In this document: positions 44,001 through 50,949 of the stretch, piece by piece
How the letters are laid out: every line of letters starts with the position of its first letter
How positions within the stretch are numbered: the first letter of the stretch is position 1
NCBI RefSeq assembly: GCF_044377035.1
Contig: NZ_JBILJW010000010.1
Span: 69,844-133,843 of the forward strand
Direction of reading: 5' to 3'
From: Silanimonas sp044377035
GTDB taxonomy: Bacteria; Pseudomonadota; Gammaproteobacteria; Xanthomonadales; Xanthomonadaceae
DNA length: 64,000 nucleotides
Notes under the pieces: model-generated
Seen by the model: the letters and a program-made list of their open reading frames with translations, nothing else
Database searches by the model: none
What the model was told of the DNA's origin: nothing
Translations under genes and position numbers: made by a program

Positions 44001-44394
44001 GCGCGAGGTAGGGAACCATGCCGATCACCGCGATGGCGGTGACGGTCGCGGCCAGCGCGGAGCTGCGCCCGAGCCGTGTGGCGATGAAGTCGGCCAGCGA
44101 GGTGCTGTTGAGCTCGCGCGCGAGTCGGAAGAGCTTCAGCACCACCGGGAAGGCCAGTGCATACAGCAGCAGCGTACCGAGGAAGGTGGGCGTCAGCGCC
44201 CAGCCGGAATCACGCGCCTGCTGCACCGTGCCGAAAAAGGTCCAGCTCGTGCAGTACACCGCCAGCGAGAGCGAGAACACCACGCCCCAATGCTTCGACA
44301 GCGCCTGCGGATGGCGTTCGCCCCACACGGCCGTGCCGAACAGCAGGCCCAGCCACAGCACCGCGGCCAGCAGCACACCCCATTCGTTCAACAT
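41074..44394 (-). CDS. Hybrid sensor histidine kinase with sodium/solute-symporter sensor (CrbS-like)
   Basis: 1106 residues. About 13 membrane segments of the SLC5/SSS symporter fold (1-500), a STAC-type linker (about 508-572), a PAS domain (about 600-715), HisKA with H761 (SHDLTQPLHAARLF), HATPase (about 860-970), and a C-terminal receiver with acceptor D1039 (VLDFHLDD) and Lys in LTKPLKP. Relatives CbrA and CrbS couple solute transport or sensing to gene control. Here the symporter domain may detect 3-hydroxybutyrate, acetoacetate or acetate; the ligand is unknown. Confidence 0.93.
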   Translation of the reverse strand: MLNEWGVLLAAVLWLGLLFGTAVWGERHPQALSKHWGVVFSLSLAVYCTSWTFFGTVQQARDSGWALTPTFLGTLLLYALAFPVVLKLFRLARELNSTSLADFIATRLGRSSALAATVTAIAVIGMVPYLALQLKAVAMSHGLVTRGSDLAAPPEQDSALYVAIALGAFAMLFGTRRASAVEHNRGLVLAMAAESLLKLAAMLGLGLWLLMRPGGWPDTPLPVVEGGTDGFPALVLLGALAMLTLPHQFHVGIVEARDEGHLRTARWLFPLYLVLIALPVLPLAMAGEATLGAMGVPADLYVLALPLADGAPGMALLGFLGGLSAATGMLILATLTLSVMIGNHWVTPLRLRGGWRAGDGDLRGAVLRQRRFAIAAVLALAWGYSRVLGDDGALADLGALSFSGLGTLAPAVGFALWRPQTPPWAVIAGLVAGFLVWAWVLLPGVAEPMGFTLIDRHSAPFGWAWLSPAGLFGLGDWSPLSRGVAASLLVGTAVPLLLASWRGSADDRRDGPLDVAAVKRLASRFLATDRLDAALRDAPATGLLPVAQLARVERELAAVVGASSARLLLDALRQPSGPAPEQVAELVDEATQGLRFNQQLLEVALEHMSQGISVVDRDLRLVVWNRRYREIFGYPEGLLQVGLPVAALVEHNLRRGLTGDIDVARGLEQRLAHMRAGTPYLSERRIGGAVIEIRGEPMPGGGFVATFTDVTVFRASEDALRRDAETLEARVAERTRELVAAKAEADRANQAKTRFLAAVSHDLTQPLHAARLFTDALARRSDEAGVAPQVARIAGALESAEDLLGGLLDISRLDAGGLAAQPVDLPLQPLLDGLAREAGVMAEAKGLSLRCVPTAAWVRSDPQLLRRVLQNFLANAVRYTPRGGLVIGVRRRGKNALAIEVWDSGIGIAPEQQRLVFEEFRRLQRGGQGLGLGLAIADRLARLLDAPLALRSRPGRGSVFSITVARVAARSTHATTAPVPAAAAADLPLRVLVVDNDTVVLEATRQWLESWGATVRTATTPEEALRAAAALSPQAWVLDFHLDDGATGDALHQALSLRHPRGIGIVVSADHGEAVRQAVLAAGATPLTKPLKPLRLKSLLAALARA

Positions 44395-44431
44395 GCCGAT
44401 GGGCCCCCGCGCCGCGAGGTGGCGTTCGTGT

Positions 44432-45454
44432 TCAGCGCGTGCCGGCGAGGCGGTCGAGCATGGCCGCGACGAAGCGGATCTGCCCGCCGGTCTTCAGGTC
44501 GTAGTCGGCACCGCCGTAGCCCCACCAGTCCCAGCATGCTTTCGGATTCAGCGGCATGTAGCTCGATTGCGTCTGAGGATAGACCACGACGACGCGATGC
44601 ACGTCGGCCCAGCGGTTGAAGCCGGCTTCGCGCACGAAAGCCTCGCCCACGATTTCCTCGTTCTGCTGGCAGCCGTGGAACATCACCAGTACGCCGCAGG
44701 CCGCACCGGCGCAGGCCTTCGGTGTGTAGACGAAGCCAGTATCGGCCAAGCCCGCCGCGCCCTCTGGCGCCAACTCGCGCTGATCGAAGCGGGCCAACGT
44801 GCCGTCGCTGGCTGCAGCGGCGGCCTCGGGCGGTGAAGCTTCGACGCCGAACAACGCGGCCATCGTTTCTCCCGCCGCATCGATGCCGCAGTCGAGCAGC
44901 CAGGGAGAAGCGGGCTGCTCGCACGGGGCGCCGGCATCCAACGTCGGCCAGCCGTGGCCGAAGGCGCGCTGGTCGTCGAGCGTCACCGAGGCCGAATCGC
45001 CCGCGAGGGCGCGAAGCACGCCCGCGTTCGCCGTGGCGAGCGACGGCGCGACGATGGCATCGCGCGTGCCGTGCATCACCAGGATGCGATCACCGTCGAA
45101 CGCCGACAGCGGATCGATCGCGCCCTGCGCGGCGCGCTGTTCGGCGTTGGCGACGAGCGTCGCCGTGTCGGGCAGGGCCGGCTGCGCTGTCATGCAGGGG
45201 CCCAGCGCGGTGTCCAGCTGGCCCTGCGCGCAGCCGTAAGGCCCGCCGGCCACGAGCGCCGCACCGTGCACGCGGGCGTTCAGCGCAACATGCACTTGCG
45301 TGGCCATGTAGGCCCCGGAAGACACGCCGGCCACGGTCACGCGCGAGGGATCGAGCGTGATCGCGGCCAGCGGCGGGGCCGGTTCGCCGCTGCAGCCCGC
45401 GAGGCTTCCGAGCATCACGGCGAAGGCCATCGCGAGCGGGCGGCGGTGGGTCAT
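44432..45454 (-). CDS. PHB depolymerase-like lipoprotein
   Basis: 340 residues. Lipobox GSLAGC with C21, so anchored to a membrane, likely the outer one. The lipase box GVSSG (nucleophile S45) lies unusually near the N terminus and is followed by ALVAGGPYGCAQG; the Asp in MHGTRDAIV and the C-terminal MFHGCQQNEE fit the secreted poly(3-hydroxybutyrate) depolymerase family. Cys are numerous, fitting an exported, disulphide-bonded enzyme. It ends 37 bases from the kinase gene and sits just after the TonB receptor (8 bases), so the two are probably one transcript. Confidence 0.85.
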   Translation of the reverse strand: MTHRRPLAMAFAVMLGSLAGCSGEPAPPLAAITLDPSRVTVAGVSSGAYMATQVHVALNARVHGAALVAGGPYGCAQGQLDTALGPCMTAQPALPDTATLVANAEQRAAQGAIDPLSAFDGDRILVMHGTRDAIVAPSLATANAGVLRALAGDSASVTLDDQRAFGHGWPTLDAGAPCEQPASPWLLDCGIDAAGETMAALFGVEASPPEAAAAASDGTLARFDQRELAPEGAAGLADTGFVYTPKACAGAACGVLVMFHGCQQNEEIVGEAFVREAGFNRWADVHRVVVVYPQTQSSYMPLNPKACWDWWGYGGADYDLKTGGQIRFVAAMLDRLAGTR

Positions 45455-45462
45455 CGAGGCGC

Positions 45463-47730
45463 TCAGAAGTCGTAGCGGACCGACAGGCTGTACTGGCGCG
45501 GCGCGCCGTAGAAGCCGGTGTAGACGCCCAGGGCCTGCGCGAGGTTGTAGCCCGTCGTCAGGTATTCCTTGTCGGTCAGGTTGGTGCCTTGCAGGGACAC
45601 CGACCACGGGCCGCCGCTCTGCCAGACGACGCCGGCCGTCACGAGGCCGTAGCCGTCCTGGCTGATCGGCGGGCGGCCGAACGGTGCCGCCGGCGGCACG
45701 TTGCTGCGGATGATCTCGGTCGTCGCGATCACCTCGCTCTGGTAGCTGTAGCCGACGCGTGCGGTGAGTTGGCCGGCGTCACCCACGGCCGTGCGCCACT
45801 CGAGGTTGATCGCACCGGAGAACTCCGGGGCGTTCGTGAATTGCTGCTCGTTGGCGATGTCGACGCCGGCGAACAGGAACTCGTCGTACTCGGCGTCCAG
45901 CCAGGCGAGGTTGCCGCTCACCGTGAAGGCATCGCTCAGCAGCCACTGGTACTCGGCTTCGAGGCCCTGCACCGTGCCCTTGCCGGCGTTGGTGAAGTCG
46001 CCGAAGAAGCCGCCTGCCGGGTTCGCGGTGAACACCGAGAGCTGGATGTCCTCGTACTTGTTGTGGAAGGCGGCGAGGTTCAGGAACAGGCGCTGGTCGA
46101 GCAGGCCCATCTTGGCGCCGACCTCGAAGCTGTCCACCACCTCGTCGTCGAAGGGCAGGGCGGAGCGCGGCACGAGCGTGGCCTGCGCGCGGATGTTGTA
46201 GCCGCCGGACTTGAAGCCGCGCGACGCGAGGCCGTACAGCATGACGTTGTCGCTCAGGTCGAAGTTCAGCGCGATCTTCGGCGAGGTGTTCTTGAAGTTG
46301 ATGGTGCGGTCGAAGTTCGCGGCGGCCGGGTCGTCGGTGAGCACGGCCGGCGTGCAGTCGCGCAAGGTGGTGAACGTGGCGCTGGTGTAGCAGCGGTTCA
46401 GCACTTTGGCGCGCTTGTCTTCATCCGTGTAGCGCGCGCCGAGGTCCAGCGACAGCCGCTCGCTGAGGTCGAAGGTCCAGTCGGCGTAAAGGGCGACGCT
46501 CTCGGTGAACACCGTGCCCTGCGTGTCGCCGAAGCTGAGGTTGAAGAAGTTGTTGAGCACCTGGCCGCCGGCTTCGCCATCGAAGGCGTAGAGGCCGATG
46601 ACGCCGCGCGAGCGGCCACCGCCGTCCCAGTTCGCCTGCAGCTCGTGGCTCACCTGCTCGTCGGCATAGAGGGCCCTCACGTCGGCGATCTGGGCGGGCG
46701 TGGTGTCGAAGTCGATGTTGGTCTCGGTGTCGCTCTGGCGCTTGGCGAGCACGTACTTCAGCGTGAGGTCTTCGGTGGCGCGCCAGTTCAACGTCGCCGA
46801 CGCGCCCTCGAGGGTCGTGTCGTTAATGTTCGGCATGCCGTTGCGGACGTCGTAGCGGTCGGCGAGCGGCGGGAAGGCCCCCAGCGCCGGGAAGAACACG
46901 CCGTTGAAGCGGTTCGCTTCGAGCATCTGGGCGCCGCGCACGCCGCTCTGGTCGTCCACCATGTCGAAGGCGAACTGGATGTCGAGGTTGTCGTTGACGA
47001 AGGCGCCGAGCTGGCCGCGCACCGCGAACACGTCCTTGTCGCTGACGTCGGCACCGGTGACGCGGTTCTCGCCGAATCCGTCACGGTCGAGCTTGGCGAC
47101 CGCGAGGCGGGCGCGAAGGCCACCGTTCGCGGCGATCGGCCCGCCGATGGCGGCCTTGACGTCGAGCTGGCCGTAGTTGCCGACGGTGACCGAGGCGCTG
47201 CCGTCGAACTCGGTGGGCAGGCCGCGCGAGATGTACTTGATGGCGCCACCGATGGTGTTCTTGCCGTACAGCGTGCCCTGCGGGCCGCGCAGCACTTCGA
47301 TGCGCTCGACGTCGAACACATCCAGCAGAGCGCCCTGGGGACGGGCGATATAGACGTCATCGAGGTAGAGGCCGACGCCCGGGTCGACGCCCCAGAGCGG
47401 GTCCGCCTGGCCGACGCCGCGGATGAACGTCGTCAGCGTCGAGCTGGAACCGCGGGCCGCGTAGATCGTGAGATTCGGCACCTGCGCGTCGAGGTCGGCG
47501 ATGTCGCGCGTGCCCAGGCGGTCCAGCGCGTCCGCCGTGAAGGCCGTCACCGCGATCGGCACCTCCTGCAGCGTTTCCTCGCGCTTGCGCGCGGTGACGG
47601 TGACGGCATCGAGCGTCTTCGCTTGCGACGCGTCTTCGGCCGGAGCCGACTGCGCGAAGACGGCCGGCGCGGCAAGACTGCTCGCGACGAGGGCGGCATG
47701 GATGGCGGTGCTGAGTGCGCTGCGGAACAT
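45463..47730 (-). CDS. TonB-dependent outer-membrane receptor
   Basis: 755 residues. Signal peptide (ending AVFAQS), a TonB-box-like DAVTVTA near residue 40, a plug domain with VERIEVLRGPQGTLYGKNTIGG, and a beta barrel ending in YSLSVRYDF with the C-terminal Phe needed for Bam recognition. The start chosen gives the signal peptide; the frame extends 33 codons upstream. Position next to the PHB depolymerase-like gene and opposite a GntP permease suggests uptake of hydroxybutyrate oligomers rather than iron; this is inference. Confidence 0.92.
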   Translation of the reverse strand: MFRSALSTAIHAALVASSLAAPAVFAQSAPAEDASQAKTLDAVTVTARKREETLQEVPIAVTAFTADALDRLGTRDIADLDAQVPNLTIYAARGSSSTLTTFIRGVGQADPLWGVDPGVGLYLDDVYIARPQGALLDVFDVERIEVLRGPQGTLYGKNTIGGAIKYISRGLPTEFDGSASVTVGNYGQLDVKAAIGGPIAANGGLRARLAVAKLDRDGFGENRVTGADVSDKDVFAVRGQLGAFVNDNLDIQFAFDMVDDQSGVRGAQMLEANRFNGVFFPALGAFPPLADRYDVRNGMPNINDTTLEGASATLNWRATEDLTLKYVLAKRQSDTETNIDFDTTPAQIADVRALYADEQVSHELQANWDGGGRSRGVIGLYAFDGEAGGQVLNNFFNLSFGDTQGTVFTESVALYADWTFDLSERLSLDLGARYTDEDKRAKVLNRCYTSATFTTLRDCTPAVLTDDPAAANFDRTINFKNTSPKIALNFDLSDNVMLYGLASRGFKSGGYNIRAQATLVPRSALPFDDEVVDSFEVGAKMGLLDQRLFLNLAAFHNKYEDIQLSVFTANPAGGFFGDFTNAGKGTVQGLEAEYQWLLSDAFTVSGNLAWLDAEYDEFLFAGVDIANEQQFTNAPEFSGAINLEWRTAVGDAGQLTARVGYSYQSEVIATTEIIRSNVPPAAPFGRPPISQDGYGLVTAGVVWQSGGPWSVSLQGTNLTDKEYLTTGYNLAQALGVYTGFYGAPRQYSLSVRYDF

Positions 47731-47811
47731 CGGTGTACCCCTAAAGGTGTGGAGCGCGCCCCCCGGCGCGGTTGCCGAGCAGACTAGGCCCGGGCCCCGG
47801 GGCGGGCACCT

Positions 47812-47825
47812 GTACGTTCGTCCAA
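47812..47825 (+). promoter_or_regulatory. Shared 14-bp motif GTACGTTCGTCCAA, site 2
   Basis: Matches site 1 (39564-39577) at 13 of 14 positions. It lies in the 152-bp gap between the divergent TonB-receptor and GntP-permease genes, 57 bases before the permease start and 81 bases from the receptor start. Confidence 0.5.
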
Positions 47826-47882
47826 TCACGCGCCCCGGAGGCCGCCGCGCATGCTGCCGCCGTCCCGTCCGGAGCCTTCCCG

Positions 47883-49196
47883 ATGCTGAGCGCCCTCGGC
47901 CTCGCCCTCGCCCTCGCCCTGCTGATCGCGCTCACCATGCGGGGCTGGAACCTGTTCGTCGCCACGCCGTTGTGCGCGCTGATCGTTGCGCTGACCTCTG
48001 GTATCGCCCTGCTGCCGCCGCTCGCCCTCGAAGGCGCGCCGAACCTGGTCGGTGCCTACATGGGCGGCTTCACCGGTTTCGTGACCAACTGGTTCTTCAT
48101 GTTCCTGCTCGGCTCCATCTTCGGAAAGCTGATGGAGGACAGCGGTGCCGCCGACGCGATCGCGACCGCGGTGATGCGCCACCTCGGCCCTTCGCACGCG
48201 GCGCTGGCCGTCGTGCTGGCCTGCGCCATCCTCACCTACGGCGGCGTGAGCCTCTTCGTCGTCGCCTTCTCGGTGTACCCGGCGGCGCTCGCCCTGTTCC
48301 GTGCCGCCGACCTGCCGCGCCGCTTCATCCCTGCGGCGCTCGCCTTCGGATCGGTCACGTTCACCATGACCTCGGCGGGTTCGCCCGAGATCCAGAACTG
48401 GATCCCGATCCCCTACCTCGGCACCACGCCGTGGGCGGCCTGGGAGGCCAGCCTCGTCACGGCGCTGTTCATGGCGGTGGTCGGCCAGCTTTGGCTGGGC
48501 TGGATGCTGAAGCGTGCGAAGGCCCGCGGCGAAGGCTTCGTGGCGCGCGACGGCGATCCCGGAGAACTGCGCGCCGACCTCCCGCCGCTCTGGGCCGCCT
48601 TGCTGCCCACGCTGGTGGTGCTCGGCGTGTCCTTCGCACTGCACGATGCGTTCGGCGTGTCCGCACTGATCGTCGCGCTGCTCTCGGGCTGCGCCGCGGT
48701 GGGCCTGCTTTGCCTGCGCACGCTGCGGGACCCCGCCAAGGCCATCGGCGAGGGCAGCACGGGGGCGCTCATCGCCATCGGCAATACCGCCGCGGTGGTT
48801 GGCTTCGGCGCCGTGGCCAAAGTGTCGCCAGCCTTCGCCGTGGCCGTCGACGCGATCACCCACATGCCCGGTTCCGACGTGGCCACCGCGGCCGTCGCAG
48901 TCAGCCTCATCGCGGCGATGACCGGCTCGGCGTCCGGCGGGCAGGCCATCGCCCTGCCGATCCTCGCGCCGATCTTCCTCGCCCAAGGCGTGAATCCGGA
49001 CCAGTTGCACCGCTCGGTGGCAATCAGCTCGGGTGTGCTGGATTCGCTGCCGCACAACGGCTACGTCGTCACGACCATCCGCGCCATCTGCGGTGAAACC
49101 CACAAGGACGCCTACCTGCCGGTGGGCGCCCTGACGGTCATCGTGCCGGGCCTCGGCCTGCTGCTCTGCCTCGGGCTGTTTGCGCTGGGGCTGTGA
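47883..49196 (+). CDS. GntP-family permease, probably for 3-hydroxybutyrate
   Basis: 437 residues, about 12 membrane segments. The segment TYGGVSLFVVAFSVYPAA and the C-terminal SSGVLDSLPHNGY are typical of GntP/ proton-symporter proteins. Relatives take up gluconate or D-3-hydroxybutyrate and often sit beside 3-hydroxybutyrate dehydrogenase. The start MLSALGLAL removes an in-frame non-membrane extension of 37 codons. It would carry the monomer released in the periplasm into the cytosol. Confidence 0.85.
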   Translation: MLSALGLALALALLIALTMRGWNLFVATPLCALIVALTSGIALLPPLALEGAPNLVGAYMGGFTGFVTNWFFMFLLGSIFGKLMEDSGAADAIATAVMRHLGPSHAALAVVLACAILTYGGVSLFVVAFSVYPAALALFRAADLPRRFIPAALAFGSVTFTMTSAGSPEIQNWIPIPYLGTTPWAAWEASLVTALFMAVVGQLWLGWMLKRAKARGEGFVARDGDPGELRADLPPLWAALLPTLVVLGVSFALHDAFGVSALIVALLSGCAAVGLLCLRTLRDPAKAIGEGSTGALIAIGNTAAVVGFGAVAKVSPAFAVAVDAITHMPGSDVATAAVAVSLIAAMTGSASGGQAIALPILAPIFLAQGVNPDQLHRSVAISSGVLDSLPHNGYVVTTIRAICGETHKDAYLPVGALTVIVPGLGLLLCLGLFALGL

Positions 49197-49305
49197 CGGG
49201 TTTGCGTTGCGAGGGTCGGCCTGTGGGCGACGCTCTCCCGCCCCATCACCATGAATGTGATCGACCCGGCGGCCCGCTCGAATGCGACGTCCATGTCGCT
49301 CGAGC

Positions 49306-49327
49306 GGCGGCTCATCCCTGAGCCGCC
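49306..49327. repeat. Perfect 8-bp hairpin, REP-like
   Basis: GGCGGCTC, loop ATCCCT, GAGCCGCC. It directly abuts a second, bulged inverted repeat at 49276-49305, so the two would form adjacent hairpins about 80-130 bases after the permease stop. Confidence 0.5.
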
Positions 49328-49554
49328 CTTCGGGCCATCGCCTGGCCATCGCGCTGGGGCTCCTTATTCGCGTCGCCCGCAGGCCGACCCTCGAATGCCG
49401 ACCGTCGCGGCCGAACAAAAGCTCGCAAGCTTGCGCCGGTGTCGCGGCCCCAACTCAGCTAGTGCGGCGTGTGCGATAGATTCCAGGCGAGGCTGCGCCG
49501 CGCCCACGGGACGGGAGGCCAGCGATAAGCGAGCCATGGATGGCGAGCGCGCGG

Positions 49555-49576
49555 CTCGGGGCAGGACAGCCCCGAG
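49555..49576. repeat. Perfect 8-bp hairpin near the amidohydrolase 3' end
   Basis: CTCGGGGC, loop AGGACA, GCCCCGAG. It is 63 bases beyond the stop of the minus-strand amidohydrolase and may end that transcript. Confidence 0.45.
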
Positions 49577-49638
49577 TCCGCGAAGAGCGGCCTACCGTCA
49601 CGCGTGGCAGGCGCACTCATTATCTGATCCCGCCGCTG

Positions 49639-50949
49639 TCAGCGCCCCGCCGGATACAGCCGCGAACGCTCGCCCTTTGGCGCGAGGTAGCGGTCGCGCA
49701 GCAGCGTCTGCCGCGACTGCATCGGCACCGGGCGGCCGCCCACGAACACCTGCGTGGCCGTCGTCGTCACTTCGAGCGGATCGCCGTTCCACAGCACGAG
49801 GTCGGCGGCCTTGCCCACTTCGATGCTGCCGATCTTCGCGTCGATGCCGAAGGCCTTGGCCGGCGAACTCGTGAGGCCCGCGAGCGCGGCCTCCCAGGGC
49901 AGGCCATTGGCGGCGGCCACGCCGGCCAGTTGGCGGATCTTTCGGGCGTTGTGCGTGGCATCACCGGCCTGCGAGAAGGCGACGGTCACGCCCGCCGCGT
50001 GCAGCTTGGCGGCGTTGTCGAGGCGCGCACCGAGCTGGTCGAAGCTGCCCGGCAGGTTGACGAGCGCGTCGAGCAGCACCGGCACCTTCTCCGCGGCGAG
50101 TTCGTTGGCCACGATCCACGCTTCGGCGCCACCGTTGATGACCGGCTGGAAGCCGTAGCGCTGGCCCAGCGCGATCACCTGGCGGATGTCGGCAGCGCGG
50201 TCGACGGTGAACACCACGCGGCCGCCGCGCAGGTAGCGGCTCATCGCGTCGCGGCCCGCAGGCGTGAGCAGGCCGTGGCCCGGCGAGACCATCATCATCG
50301 GCGACGCCGGCGGCTTGGCCTCGCGGATCGCCTGGTCGAGCAGCATGTACTGGCCCGCGCGGCTGCCGCCGGACATCGCCACCGCGCCACTGGAGAGGTC
50401 GACGAACAGCGAGCGGCTGCCGTCGACGAGGGCGTCGAAGCCGCCGTCGAAACGCACCGCGCCGCCCTGGCCGGCGACGAAGCTGCCTTCCTCGAGCGCG
50501 CCGGGGGCGAGCACGGTGAAGGTGAGGCCCTCGATGCGGTTGACGCCGATGACCTGCGAGCGCGGGTTGTACGCCGGCAGCACGTCGAACTCGGGACGCC
50601 AGCGCGTTTCGCCGGGGTGCACATGCGGCGTCGCGGCGCCGAGGTTCTGGTGCACCGTGCTGGATTCCGCGCTGATCTCCTCGAGGCCGAGCGCGGTGAG
50701 GCCGGCGAACAGGCCCGGCGTCAGCGGCTGGCCCTTGGCGTCGATGCGCGTGGCGCCGGCGGGCGCGGTGAGCTCGGCGCCGACGGCGCTGATGACGCCA
50801 TTGGTGATGACGACATCGCCGTTGGCCAGCGTGCCGGCGGCACCGGCGGTGTGGACCTTGGCGTTGTCGATGAAGACGACGGACTGCGCGGAGGCGAAGC
50901 CGGCGAGGGCCAGCGCGACGGCGCCGGCGAGGACGGAGAGGGCGCGCAT
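49639..50949 (-). CDS. Exported amidohydrolase-fold protein lacking the HxH metal ligands
   Basis: 436 residues. Signal peptide ending GFASAQS. The amidohydrolase scaffold is clear: an N-terminal beta sandwich, TPGLFAGLTALG where active relatives have TPGLIDxHxH, and the C-terminal SSPAKAFGIDAKIGSIEVGKAADLVLW. The two His that bind the first metal (expected near residues 82-84) are absent. It may be a non-catalytic partner of the intact amidohydrolase encoded just upstream; their stop and start overlap by one base. Confidence 0.82.
   Translation of the reverse strand: MRALSVLAGAVALALAGFASAQSVVFIDNAKVHTAGAAGTLANGDVVITNGVISAVGAELTAPAGATRIDAKGQPLTPGLFAGLTALGLEEISAESSTVHQNLGAATPHVHPGETRWRPEFDVLPAYNPRSQVIGVNRIEGLTFTVLAPGALEEGSFVAGQGGAVRFDGGFDALVDGSRSLFVDLSSGAVAMSGGSRAGQYMLLDQAIREAKPPASPMMMVSPGHGLLTPAGRDAMSRYLRGGRVVFTVDRAADIRQVIALGQRYGFQPVINGGAEAWIVANELAAEKVPVLLDALVNLPGSFDQLGARLDNAAKLHAAGVTVAFSQAGDATHNARKIRQLAGVAAANGLPWEAALAGLTSSPAKAFGIDAKIGSIEVGKAADLVLWNGDPLEVTTTATQVFVGGRPVPMQSRQTLLRDRYLAPKGERSRLYPAGR

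Larger units (their letters stand above)
49197..49638. other. 442-bp non-coding stretch with several hairpins
   Basis: Between the permease and a convergent amidohydrolase gene I find no credible gene. The stretch holds four inverted repeats: 49276-49305 (GCTCGA/TCGAGC plus GCGAC/GTCGC with two bulged bases), 49306-49327 (GGCGGCTC/GAGCCGCC, 8 bp perfect), 49533-49544 (GCCAT-GG-ATGGC) and 49555-49576 (CTCGGGGC/GCCCCGAG, 8 bp perfect). None has a T tract. This density resembles a cluster of REP-like elements or a degraded mobile remnant. Confidence 0.5.

Noticed and set aside
47770..47812. GC-rich inverted runs in the TonB-receptor/permease gap read as a terminator
   Set aside because: The genes are divergent, so no transcript ends here; the runs of G and C give many trivial pairings.
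49251..49874. Plus-strand frame crossing the hairpin-rich gap into the amidohydrolase gene
   Set aside because: No ribosome-binding site, Arg/Pro/Ala-rich, and it runs antisense into a well-identified gene.
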